From Isoalcanivorax indicus (lineage in GTDB: Bacteria > Pseudomonadota > Gammaproteobacteria > Pseudomonadales > Alcanivoracaceae), in contig NZ_QGMP01000001.1 of the NCBI RefSeq assembly GCF_003259185.1, forward strand, positions 496,001-560,000: a DNA stretch of 64,000 bases, in the 5' to 3' direction. The translations under genes were made by a program, and so were the position numbers. Shown here in pieces: positions 38,972 through 47,026 of the stretch (position 1 is its first letter; each line of letters begins with the position of its first letter). A model generated the notes under the pieces. The model did not search any database. It saw only the letters and a program-made list of their open reading frames with translations, and had not been told where the DNA came from.

Positions 38972-40260
38972 GCGAACAACAACCGGTGATTGTGGCCGGC
39001 ACCCGCACCCCCTTTCTGGACAGTGCCGGGCTGTATGCCGACATGATGAGCTACGAACTGGGTGCCGAGGCGCTGCGTGGCCTGCTGGCGCGCTCTGGCG
39101 TGCCTGCCACGGATATCGAACTGGTGATCATGGGCACGGTGTTGCACGAGGTGGAAACCACCAACGTGGCCCGCGAGGCGATGCTGGCCGCAGGCATGTC
39201 CAGCCGCACTCCGGCCTACACGGTGGCCATGGCAGGGATCTCGCCGAACGTGGGGGTGATGAACCTGTGTGATCAGATTCGTCTGGGGCGGCTGAAGCTG
39301 GGCATCGCCAGCGGCACGGAAAACTTTTCTGATGTGCCGGTGCGCCTGGGCCAGGGGATTCGCCGCGCCTTGATGAAGCTGCGCCAGCGCAAGGATTTTG
39401 GTGACCGCATGAAGGTGCTGGGCGGGTTGCGCCTGCGTGATTTCGGGCTGGATATTCCTGATGGCAGCGATTACACCACCGGCATGACCATGGGTGTGTC
39501 ATGCGAGCGCATGGTGAAAGGCACCCCCGTTTCCCGGGAAGCTTGCGATGCCTACGCCGCCGAAAGCCATGCCGGTGCGGTGCGTGCCGCAGCGGCGGGC
39601 GATCTGGCGACCCAGATCACGCCCGTGACCAACAAAGCCGGTGACACCGCAGAAGCAGATAACACGCCGCGCGCCGATGCCACCGCGGAACGTCTGGGCA
39701 AGCTGGCGCCGGTATTTGATCGCGAGAACGGTGTCATTACCCCGGGCAATGCCTCGCGCTTTACCGATGGCGCCGGCGCGTTGCTGCTGGCCAGCCATGA
39801 AGAAGCCACACGTCGCGGTTTGAAGCCGCTGGCCATCGTGCGCGATTACCTGCTGGCCGGTGTCGATACCCTGCAGGATGAAATGCTGCTGGGCCCGGCC
39901 ATGTCGATTCCGCCGCTGCTGGCACGCAACGGTCTGGGTTTTGCTGACGTCGGCGTATGGGAAATCCACGAAGCCTTTGCCGCGCAGATGCTGGTGAACA
40001 TGGCCTGCATGGCGGATGCCAATTTTGTTCGTGCTCGCCATGGCCACGACATGCCCCACGGCGAGATTCCCCGTGATCGCCTGAATACCTGGGGCGGTTC
40101 GCTGTCTCTGGGCAATCCCTTCGCCGCCACCGGCTGCCGACTGCTGCTGACCGCCGCGCAGCGCCTGCAACGGGAGGGGCAACGTTTTGCGGTGGTCTCC
40201 ACCTGCGCGGGCGGCGGCCTGGGCGCCGCGCTGCTGCTGGAAAATACTGACGCCATGTAA
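38968..40260 (+). CDS. thiolase-like protein (FadI-type) lacking two catalytic residues
   Basis: A 430-residue thiolase-fold protein collinear with FadI-type acetyl-CoA acyltransferases (IVAGTRTPF, LGRLKLGIASGTENFSDVP, MKVLGGLRLRDF, FTDGAGALLLAS, IHEAFAAQML, GNPFAATG, CAGGGLGAA). The nucleophilic Cys of the N-terminal half, normally in a CATS/CASG motif, is replaced by Gly90 (VAMAGIS). The catalytic His of the GHP motif is Asn383 (GNPFAATG). His334 (HEAF) and Cys413 (CAGGG) remain. Normal thiolysis or Claisen condensation through an acyl-enzyme is therefore unlikely; a retro-aldol, binding or scaffold role with the coupled MaoC protein is possible. The family is certain, the activity is not. 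Confidence 0.85.
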   Translation: MSEQQPVIVAGTRTPFLDSAGLYADMMSYELGAEALRGLLARSGVPATDIELVIMGTVLHEVETTNVAREAMLAAGMSSRTPAYTVAMAGISPNVGVMNLCDQIRLGRLKLGIASGTENFSDVPVRLGQGIRRALMKLRQRKDFGDRMKVLGGLRLRDFGLDIPDGSDYTTGMTMGVSCERMVKGTPVSREACDAYAAESHAGAVRAAAAGDLATQITPVTNKAGDTAEADNTPRADATAERLGKLAPVFDRENGVITPGNASRFTDGAGALLLASHEEATRRGLKPLAIVRDYLLAGVDTLQDEMLLGPAMSIPPLLARNGLGFADVGVWEIHEAFAAQMLVNMACMADANFVRARHGHDMPHGEIPRDRLNTWGGSLSLGNPFAATGCRLLLTAAQRLQREGQRFAVVSTCAGGGLGAALLLENTDAM

Positions 40261-40386
40261 TGGACGGCGCACAACAAACGCAGCATAACGGCGCTGCCCA
40301 TGGCGGACCTGGCGCATGGAAATTTCGCGTGACCGGTGGTAAACAGATAAGGACATCCAAGGGGGTTGCAGGGAGCCAGGACGCTT

Positions 40387-41412
40387 ATGACAAGGGTGAT
40401 AAACGGAATGGTGCGATGGTGGTGTCCGGTCATCATCACCGCCGTGGCCATCACGTCGACGATTGCCGCCGCTTCGGAGCCAGGGCAGGACAATCCGCTC
40501 GTCAGCCGCTTTGCAGGCGCGACCATGCAGGGCTATATGGCGCGTGACTACGACGAGGTGGCCTTGCCCCTCGGGCCGATTCCGATGGATGCCTACCACC
40601 TTCGCAGCGGCTGGAATCAGGAGGTCCTGCAGCCGTTGCAGGCGGTGCTTGAGGGGCGCGTCACCTGGCTGACCTATGAAGCGCCGGCAGGCAGAAGCCC
40701 GCTGGAAATACAGCGCAACTATCAGGCTGCGCTTGCCGCTGACGGTTTTAACGTGCGCTTTGAATGCGCCGGGCAAACCGGCTGTGGTCGACAGATCGGC
40801 GCTTACGTCAGAAACGTCACCTTCCCCGACGATTACTGGCGCAACATGCGCAATGCGCTGCATCCCACCATTCTGGTGCGTGGCGGCACCCGCGCCCTGT
40901 TGGCCGAGCGCGATAACGACGCCGGGCGCACCCATGTTTTTCTGTATATCCAGGACCAGCAGGCTGCACCAGTCATTCATAAAGTCGTGGTGGAAGGGCA
41001 GGCCATGCAGACCGGGCAGGTGCAGACGGGCGCCCGCAGTGCCGATGAGCTCAGTGCCTCACTGACCGCTGACGGGTATGCCGTTGTTGACGGCATCTTC
41101 TTCGATCATGACAGCGCCGCGCTGCGGCCTGAGTCTATGGAGGCACTGACGCAGATGGCACGGCTGCTGGAAACACAACCGGATATCCGGGTGCTGGTCG
41201 TCGGGCACACCGATAATCAGGGCAGCTTCGACTACAATGCCGATCTGTCTCTGCGGCGTGCCTCAGCGGTGCGCCAGTCACTGGTCGGTGATTTCGGTAT
41301 TGCGGCCGACCGCATGACGCCCAAAGGTGCCAGCTTTATGGCACCCCGTGCCAGCAATGCGAGTGAGGCCGGGCGCGAACAGAACCGCCGTGTAGAGCTG
41401 GTGCTGCAATGA
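40387..41412 (+). CDS. OmpA-family protein with DUF4892-like N-terminal domain
   Basis: A 341-residue precursor with signal peptide (hydrophobic core around residues 13-29, cut near AAA-S). The N-terminal domain (about 35-215, two Cys in FECAGQTGCGRQ) resembles DUF4892. The C-terminal OmpA/MotB peptidoglycan-binding domain is at about 230-341 (GIFFDHDSAALRPESMEALTQMARLL, VVGHTDNQGSFDYNADLSLRRASAVRQSL, NRRVELVLQ). It anchors the outer envelope to peptidoglycan. The start at ATG 40387 follows CCAGG; a TTG seven codons upstream is possible. The stop overlaps the start of the next gene (ATGA). Confidence 0.85.
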   Translation: MTRVINGMVRWWCPVIITAVAITSTIAAASEPGQDNPLVSRFAGATMQGYMARDYDEVALPLGPIPMDAYHLRSGWNQEVLQPLQAVLEGRVTWLTYEAPAGRSPLEIQRNYQAALAADGFNVRFECAGQTGCGRQIGAYVRNVTFPDDYWRNMRNALHPTILVRGGTRALLAERDNDAGRTHVFLYIQDQQAAPVIHKVVVEGQAMQTGQVQTGARSADELSASLTADGYAVVDGIFFDHDSAALRPESMEALTQMARLLETQPDIRVLVVGHTDNQGSFDYNADLSLRRASAVRQSLVGDFGIAADRMTPKGASFMAPRASNASEAGREQNRRVELVLQ

Positions 41413-42077
41413 CCCGCGCTGTGGCGGGGTTGCTGCCGGGACTGGTGCTGGCGCTCTGCGGCTGTGGCCTCGTCAGCGGTGCCGATGAACAGGTGGGTGT
41501 TACGTCGCCGCGCGATCCCGATCCGATCGAGTACCAGTTTCTGTATCTCGCCCGCCATCTGGATTCTGCCAAACCATGCTATCTCATCCACCCGCAGAGC
41601 CTGATCCGGTCGGCCTTCAACACGCCGGGCACCAGAGTGAGCTATGTGCGCAGCGGCTGCTTCCGGGATGTCGCTTTCCACACCGGCGATGCAGCGCTGT
41701 GCCGGCAGGTGCGTTCGGTGAGCACGCTGTTTCTGTCAGGGCACCGCCTGGATGCGGCGGCATGCCGGGAAAATGCCACCGGGAACGGGCGTGTGGCGAA
41801 CAGTCTGGACGTATCGGCCATCGTCGCGCTGGCAGGGTTCAGTGATGAGGAGGTGGACCGTTTTCTGGTGGCGAAAAACCGTTTTGCTTCCATGGCCGAG
41901 GCCGCTGAAGCGCGCCATCGGGAGGCGGCGCGCCATGCCTACGAGGTGAGGGATGTGCTGCTGCATTCCCGGGAATTTTTCGCGCGCATCGACAGCTTGC
42001 CCGGATTCGCTGCTGATGCAGACAGGGCTGAGATGGCGAAGATTGCCTGGCAGCCCCGTTTTACGGCATCGCCCTAG
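41409..42077 (+). CDS. putative lipoprotein, unknown function
   Basis: A 222-residue precursor beginning MTRAVAGLLPGLVLALCGCG, a short hydrophobic signal with a lipobox-like LALCGC (Cys17 or Cys19). The mature part has five or six Cys in the first 110 residues (KPCYLIH, SGCFRDV, ALCRQ, AACREN) spaced like small disulfide-bonded envelope proteins, then a helical region (FSDEEVDRFLVAKNRF, EAAEARHREAARHAYEVRD). I recognise no family. It is translationally coupled to the OmpA-family gene upstream and convergent with selO. Confidence 0.7.
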   Translation: MTRAVAGLLPGLVLALCGCGLVSGADEQVGVTSPRDPDPIEYQFLYLARHLDSAKPCYLIHPQSLIRSAFNTPGTRVSYVRSGCFRDVAFHTGDAALCRQVRSVSTLFLSGHRLDAAACRENATGNGRVANSLDVSAIVALAGFSDEEVDRFLVAKNRFASMAEAAEARHREAARHAYEVRDVLLHSREFFARIDSLPGFAADADRAEMAKIAWQPRFTASP

Positions 42078-42082
42078 AGACC

Positions 42083-43558
42083 TCAGGTGCCACAGAAGGT
42101 CTGGCAGACTCGCTCCTCTGGCGCGGGTGGCACCTTGAAGGTGGCTTTGTCCGGACTGTCCTCATAGGGCGTTGCCAGCACCGCCAGCAACTGTCTGGCC
42201 AATGTCAGATCGCCTTCGCTGCTGGCGGCGTCCAGTGCTTTTTCCACCTGATGATTGCGTGGAATGATCGCCGGATTGCTGTTGCGCATCAGGCACAGGG
42301 ATGATTTCAGTGGCTTGTTGTTGCGCCCGAGTCGTGCCTGCCAGCGGTCGTACCAGTTGCGGAAGTCGGCGCTGTCGCAGGGGCCGCTCTCCGGGCGCGT
42401 CTCACTGCTCAGCGCGCGAAAGGTGTTGGTGTAATCTGCTGCCTGGGATTGCATCCATTTCAGCAGATCGGTGGCCAGCGTCTGGTCCACCGAGTCCTCG
42501 CCAAACAGACCCAGTTTGCAGCGCATCATCGCCAGCCATTTTTTTCCGTAGCGCTCAGGGAACGACTGAATCAGTTCGGTTGCCGGCCCCACCGCCTGTT
42601 CCGGATCGTCGGCGATCAGTGGCAACAGCGTTTCGGCAAAACGCGCCAGATTCCACTGGGTGATGGCGGGCTGGTTGGCGTAGGCGTAGCGGCCCTGATG
42701 GTCGATGGAGCTGAACACGGTTTCCGGGTGGTAGCTGTCCATGAAGGCGCAGGGGCCATAGTCGATGGTCTCGCCAGACAGGGTCACGTTGTCGGTGTTG
42801 AGCACGCCATGAATAAAACCGACGCGCATCCACGCCACCACCAGATCAATGTGCCGGTCCATCACGGCTTCCATCAGCGCCAGCGGCTGCTTTTGCCGTT
42901 CGATCTCGGTCAGTTCCGGGTAGTGTCGTGCGATCACGAAGTCCACCAGGGCTTGCAGCAAGGCATGGTCCTGGCGGCTGGCCGCAAACTGGAAAGTGCC
43001 TACACGTACATGCGAACTGGCAACACGCGCCAGAATGGCACCTGGCAACACTTCCTCTCGATACACGGGCTCACCGGTGGTGACCACGGCCAGACTGCGA
43101 GTGGTCGGGATGCCCAGTGCATGCATGGCTTCGCTGATCAGGTACTCACGCAACATGGGGCCGAGCGCCGCGCGGCCGTCACCGCCACGGGAATAGGCAG
43201 TGCGTCCGGCCCCCTTGAGCTGGATATCGTAAAGGCGGCCGTCTGGCGCTCGCTGCTCACCCAGCAAGATGGCACGACCATCGCCGAGCATGTTGGGGTG
43301 GCCGAACTGATGCCCGGCGTAGGCTTGTGCCAGTGGCGTGCTGTGTTCGGGCAGAACATTGCCGGCCAGTAGCGCAGCGCCCTCTGCGCTGTCCAGGGTC
43401 CTGGCATCAAGCCCCAGGAAGGCCGCCAGCGCGTGATTGAACAAGGCGATCCCCGGTGTTGTGACCGATGTCGGGGCGCAGTATGAGAACAGCGCCGCCG
43501 GCAAAAGGCTGTAGTGCTGCTCCAGTGTGAAACCGAAGCGGTCGGCCGTGGTCGTCAT
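42083..43558 (-). CDS. selO: protein adenylyltransferase SelO (YdiU family)
   Basis: A 491-residue pseudokinase-fold enzyme that transfers AMP from ATP to Ser/Thr/Tyr of target proteins. Typical motifs: YAGHQFGHPNMLGDGRAILLGE, YDIQLKGAGRTAYSRGGDGRAALGPMLREYLISEAMHALGIPTTRSLAVV, RVGTFQFAA, GFIHGVLNTDNVTLSGETIDYGPCAFMD (catalytic loop and metal site). The C-terminus carries CQTFCGT in place of the Cys/Sec-containing tail of other members. The start at MTTTADRFGF follows GGAGACAGATC. The open frame extends far upstream into an unrelated region. It is the last gene of a minus-strand run with the desaturase and crotonase genes. Confidence 0.95.
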   Translation of the reverse strand: MTTTADRFGFTLEQHYSLLPAALFSYCAPTSVTTPGIALFNHALAAFLGLDARTLDSAEGAALLAGNVLPEHSTPLAQAYAGHQFGHPNMLGDGRAILLGEQRAPDGRLYDIQLKGAGRTAYSRGGDGRAALGPMLREYLISEAMHALGIPTTRSLAVVTTGEPVYREEVLPGAILARVASSHVRVGTFQFAASRQDHALLQALVDFVIARHYPELTEIERQKQPLALMEAVMDRHIDLVVAWMRVGFIHGVLNTDNVTLSGETIDYGPCAFMDSYHPETVFSSIDHQGRYAYANQPAITQWNLARFAETLLPLIADDPEQAVGPATELIQSFPERYGKKWLAMMRCKLGLFGEDSVDQTLATDLLKWMQSQAADYTNTFRALSSETRPESGPCDSADFRNWYDRWQARLGRNNKPLKSSLCLMRNSNPAIIPRNHQVEKALDAASSEGDLTLARQLLAVLATPYEDSPDKATFKVPPAPEERVCQTFCGT

Positions 43559-43634
43559 GATCTGTCTCCAGGCAGGGCAGCAATGTCGCGTGTCGGTGCA
43601 GAATAGCAGACACGGCCCTGTGCTTGCCCGCCAG

Positions 43635-44636
43635 TCAGCCTGCGGATGCAGGCGTTCTGGACGACACGATACGCAACACCTCCAGATATCCCGGTGGTGC
43701 GGGCACCGCACCACGCTCGCGTAGCAAACGATGCATCAGCGGCAAACGGAAGTAGGGCACCGAGGCCATCACATGGTGCTCGATATGATAATTGACGTTA
43801 AGCGGTGCGACGGTGGCGCGGGCCAGCAGGCCGGCGCGGGTGGTGCGGGTGTTCAGGAACATGTCCGTGCTGCGCTGGGTGCAGGCATGTTCCGCCATGG
43901 AACGGATGCGCACAAACACCGAGAAAGTGGTCATGTAGGCCACGACCCAGACCAGGAACAGCCAGGCATGGCCTGCGGCCCAGAGGGCGGCCAGCAGCAG
44001 GCCGTTGACGATGAGCGTCGGGGTCGCATTACGCAGCAGCAACATGAATCGGCGCGGCAGGGTCATACCGTCGTCGGGCAACCGGACCACCTCATTGGCC
44101 ACGGTCCATTTGATATAACCCGCGTCCATCAGGAAGCGGCCGATAAAGAACTTGATGCCCGTGAGGCCGCTGATATCGCGCAGCAGCTTGCGGGCCAGCG
44201 ACGCGCGGGTGGTGGGGAAGGGCGCTACCAGCGACAGGTCGGGGTCATCCTGCTGCCCGGTACGGGTGTGGTGGATGACATGGTGGGCGCGGTACTTGTG
44301 CAGATCGTTCCAGATCGGCCGTGCGCAGAGCCAGTCGGCCAGCACGTTGTTCAGCCCTTTGCTTTTGAACAGGGTGCCGTGGGAGGCGTCGTGCATCAGA
44401 ATGGCAAGGCTCAGTTGCCGGCCACCGATCACGCACAGCGCCAGCAGCAGCACGGGCAGAAAAATCAGCAATGATTGCTGGCTGGCCCAGGCCAGTGCCA
44501 CGAAGGAAAGCCCGATCACCAGCCAGGTCCATCCGACGGCGGCGAACCCGCGAAGGTCGGAGCGTTCGGTCAGCATGCGAATCTCCTCGCGGCTGAAAAT
44601 GTCGGTGACTTTGCGTCGGTTTGCTTGTGTGTTCAT
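43635..44636 (-). CDS. membrane fatty acid desaturase/hydroxylase
   Basis: A 333-residue integral-membrane di-iron enzyme. It has four hydrophobic segments in pairs (about 32-75 and 205-240). Histidine boxes: HDASH at 82-86, HKYRAHHVIHH at 113-123, and HIEHH near 284-288, the HX3-4H / HX2-3HH / HXXHH pattern of acyl-lipid and acyl-CoA desaturases, also used by alkane hydroxylases and ketolases of the same fold. Short loops and the third box (HIEHHVMASVPYFRLPLMHRLL) favour the FA_desaturase family. It lies 5 bp downstream of the crotonase gene, so the two are co-transcribed and both would be under PaaX-type control. Confidence 0.9.
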   Translation of the reverse strand: MNTQANRRKVTDIFSREEIRMLTERSDLRGFAAVGWTWLVIGLSFVALAWASQQSLLIFLPVLLLALCVIGGRQLSLAILMHDASHGTLFKSKGLNNVLADWLCARPIWNDLHKYRAHHVIHHTRTGQQDDPDLSLVAPFPTTRASLARKLLRDISGLTGIKFFIGRFLMDAGYIKWTVANEVVRLPDDGMTLPRRFMLLLRNATPTLIVNGLLLAALWAAGHAWLFLVWVVAYMTTFSVFVRIRSMAEHACTQRSTDMFLNTRTTRAGLLARATVAPLNVNYHIEHHVMASVPYFRLPLMHRLLRERGAVPAPPGYLEVLRIVSSRTPASAG

Positions 44637-44641
44637 CGCGG

Positions 44642-45556
44642 TTAACCCTTGAAGGATGACAGACCGTAATCGCCGAACGGTTCATCCCGCTCACGCACGG
44701 CTTGCTTGAAACCTGCCTCGGCGGCGCGTTGCTGGAAGGCATAACCCTCAGGCGTGTGGCGAGTGATGCCGTCGAACACGGTGCCCAGTATCTGGGTGGT
44801 GTGCAGCCCCTGTTGCATGACGGATTGATTCAGCAGCAGCTTCATCATCATCAACTGGTTGATGGGCATACGGGCAATGCGCGTCAGCAATGTCTCGAAG
44901 CGTTCATCGAGCGCGTCGGCCGGGGCTGATTCGATCGCCAGTCCCCATTCCTGCGCCTCCTTGCCGGACAGGCAATCGCCGGTGAACAGCAGCCGCTTGG
45001 CCTTCTCCAGGCCCAGCCGATGAAACCACAACGACGTGGTGGGCGAGCCCCAGACCCGGGCCGGGGGGTAGCCGATCTTGGCGTCGTCGGCAATCACCAG
45101 CAGATCCGAACACAAGGCCATGTCGGTGCCGCCCGCAACGCAGAAGCCATGCACCTTGCACACCACCGGCTTGTCCGAGTGAAACAGGCTCATGAAGCCA
45201 CGCATGTTGCGGCTCATCATGGCGTAGTCGGTCATCGGGTCCCAGGTGCGGTCTGGACGGTGATTCTCGCGCTGCACCAGCGGGTCCAGCGGTGAACCGG
45301 GCGGCCAGTCGCCGCCCGGATTGTCCATGGTCATGTCCTGGGCGCTGTCCACCAGATCGTACCCGCCACAGAAGCCGGAGCCGTTGCCCGCCAGGGCGAT
45401 CACGTGCACCGCCGGGTCCAGATTGGCCTGCTCGACACAGGCCGCCATCTCGCGTGGCATATCCATCGTGATGCCATTGCCGCGTGCCGGGCGGTTCAGG
45501 GTGATGCGGGCGATGCGGCCTGTGACCTCGTAGGTCATCGTCTTCAGTGTCTTCAT
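44642..45556 (-). CDS. enoyl-CoA hydratase/isomerase family protein (crotonase)
   Basis: A 304-residue crotonase-fold enzyme acting on acyl-CoA thioesters. Oxyanion-hole segments: ALAGNGSGFCGGYDL and CKVHGFCVAGGTDMALCSDLLVIADDAKIGYPPARVWG. An insert of about 40 residues after the first oxyanion motif (DMTMDNPGGDWPPGSPLDP...) is larger than in FadB-type hydratases. The usual second catalytic Glu position (GxxGG..xE) is occupied differently (VWGSPTTSLW), so reaction type is open. Start: ATG 45556; a GTG three codons upstream is an alternative. It is divergent from a PaaX-type regulator with overlapping promoters. Confidence 0.88.
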   Translation of the reverse strand: MKTLKTMTYEVTGRIARITLNRPARGNGITMDMPREMAACVEQANLDPAVHVIALAGNGSGFCGGYDLVDSAQDMTMDNPGGDWPPGSPLDPLVQRENHRPDRTWDPMTDYAMMSRNMRGFMSLFHSDKPVVCKVHGFCVAGGTDMALCSDLLVIADDAKIGYPPARVWGSPTTSLWFHRLGLEKAKRLLFTGDCLSGKEAQEWGLAIESAPADALDERFETLLTRIARMPINQLMMMKLLLNQSVMQQGLHTTQILGTVFDGITRHTPEGYAFQQRAAEAGFKQAVRERDEPFGDYGLSSFKG

Positions 45557-45587
45557 GGTTGCCACTCAGGTGCCGTGTGATCCGTCA

Positions 45588-45638
45588 TTTCTATTGATTG
45601 TTACATGTTTTGTCAATGATAGGTTTTATGGGTAACAT
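45588..45638. promoter_or_regulatory. overlapping divergent promoters with spaced inverted repeat (crotonase / PaaX-like)
   Basis: Leftward: TTGACA (45611-45616) - 17 bp - TAGAAA (45588-45593). Rightward: TTGTCA (45610-45615) - 17 bp - TAACAT (45633-45638). An inverted repeat TGTTAC (45599-45604) / GTAACA (45632-45637) with a 27-bp spacer brackets the overlap. Its right arm covers the rightward -10, and its left arm sits in the leftward spacer. Long-spacer repeats of this kind are reported for PaaX regulators. It would allow control of both genes and autoregulation. Confidence 0.65.
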
Positions 45639-45673
45639 CTGGGTCGATTTCAGACGCAGGAAAGACATTGGCC

Positions 45674-46486
45674 ATGCCGCTCAACCCGAAAGACCTGATC
45701 CTGACGCTCCTGCTGGCTTCGGACGAGCAGCTGCTGGAGGCGCGCGAAGCGGTGTCCGCCTGCGCCCTGTTCGGGGTGCGGGCCAACAGCGTGCGCGTGG
45801 CGCTGGTGCGCCTGAATGCGGCCGGGCTGCTTGAGGCCGCAGGCCGGGGCAGCTACCGGCTGGGGCCCCGGGCGGTGGAGTTGGCGGGCGAATTGAGCCT
45901 GTGGAAGCAGGCCGAGGCGCGTATCCGGCCCTGGGCGGGCGGTTGGTTGATGGTCTACACCGGCGAACTGAAGCGCAGCGACAAACCGGCGCAGAACCGG
46001 CGCCTGCGAGCACTGCGGCTGGCTGGCTTCGAGGCGTTGCGGCGTGATCTCCACGTGCGCCCCGACAATCTGGTGGAAGATCTGACCGCGCTGCGCCAGC
46101 GCCTGGGTCGGCTGGGCCTGGATGCCGAAGCGATGTTGTGGCGCGCCGAGACGCTGGAGCCTGCCTGCGAGGCGCAGGCTCGTACCCTGTGGGATGGTGA
46201 GGCCCTGAATGCCCGCTACCGTGAATCCACGCAACGCATTCGTCAGTGGCTGGCCAAGCTGCCAGCGCTCGACACCGAGGAAGCCGCGCGTGAATCCTTC
46301 CTGCTCGGCAATGCCGTGATCAGGCAGATGATCTATGACCCGCTGCTTCCGGATCCACTGGTGGACAGTGCCGCCCGGCGTGATTGTCTGGAGGCGGTGC
46401 GGGAGATTGACGAGGTGGGCCATGACATATGGCGACGACTGCGTGAAGCGGCATTTTCTGTGGGGTCTGCAGACGGTGTGGCGTAA
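45674..46486 (+). CDS. PaaX-family transcriptional regulator
   Basis: A 270-residue regulator. Its N-terminal PaaX winged helix is at about 5-70 (LNPKDLILTLLLAS, VSACALFGVRANSVRVALVRLNAAGLLEAAGRGSYRLG), followed by the central PaaX domain (WLMVYTGELKRSDKPAQNRRLRALRLAGFEALRRDLHVRP) and a helical C-terminal part (FLLGNAVIRQMIYDPLLPDPLVD, a PaaX_C signature). E. coli PaaX represses phenylacetate genes in response to phenylacetyl-CoA; this one probably senses another acyl-CoA linked to the divergent crotonase and desaturase. Start: ATG 45674 with AGGAAAG 9 nt before it; a TTG two codons upstream is less likely. Confidence 0.85.
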   Translation: MPLNPKDLILTLLLASDEQLLEAREAVSACALFGVRANSVRVALVRLNAAGLLEAAGRGSYRLGPRAVELAGELSLWKQAEARIRPWAGGWLMVYTGELKRSDKPAQNRRLRALRLAGFEALRRDLHVRPDNLVEDLTALRQRLGRLGLDAEAMLWRAETLEPACEAQARTLWDGEALNARYRESTQRIRQWLAKLPALDTEEAARESFLLGNAVIRQMIYDPLLPDPLVDSAARRDCLEAVREIDEVGHDIWRRLREAAFSVGSADGVA

Positions 46487-46579
46487 GGAAGGCGGTCGCA
46501 AGGGGGCTGTCGAAAGGGGGCAGAGCGATTCGACCAGAGCAGGAATCAGTCTCTTATCCTATCGCACAGGAGATCACCC

Positions 46580-47026
46580 ATGCCCCATACCATACGACTT
46601 CATCGTGTTGTTCAGGCGCCCGCCGAGCGTGTGTACCGTGCTTTTCTGGAACCGGATGCCAAGGTGAAATGGCTGCCGCCGAACGGCTTTACCGGACGGG
46701 TTCACGAGATGGACGTGCGGGTGGGTGGCCGCTACCGCATGTCGTTCACGAACTTCACCACCGGCAACAGCCATTTCTTCGGCGGGGAATATCATGAGCT
46801 GGTGCCGAATCAGCGCATCCGCTTCACCGACACCTTCGAAGACCCGAATCTGCCGGGCACCATTGACGTGACCGTCGAGCTGCGGGAGGTTTCCCTGGGT
46901 ACCGAGATTCACATCACTCAGGACGGCGTGCCCGACGTGATTCCGGCGGAGGCCTGTTATGTGGGCTGGCAGGAATCGCTGATTCTGCTGGCGAAACTGG
47001 TGGAGCCGGACATTCAGGAGGGATGA
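46580..47026 (+). CDS. SRPBCC/AHSA1-like domain protein
   Basis: A 148-residue START-like protein: the N-terminal strand HTIRLHRVVQAPAERVYRAFLEPDAKVKWLPPNGF, then GGRYRMSFTNF, YHELVPNQRIRFTDTFED, and the C-terminal helix VGWQESLILLAKLVEP, the AHSA1/polyketide-cyclase-2 pattern. It binds a small hydrophobic ligand or acts as a stress factor; the ligand is unknown. AGGAG lies 8 nt before the ATG. It is convergent with the LtrA gene and overlaps it by 13 bp. Confidence 0.87.
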   Translation: MPHTIRLHRVVQAPAERVYRAFLEPDAKVKWLPPNGFTGRVHEMDVRVGGRYRMSFTNFTTGNSHFFGGEYHELVPNQRIRFTDTFEDPNLPGTIDVTVELREVSLGTEIHITQDGVPDVIPAEACYVGWQESLILLAKLVEPDIQEG

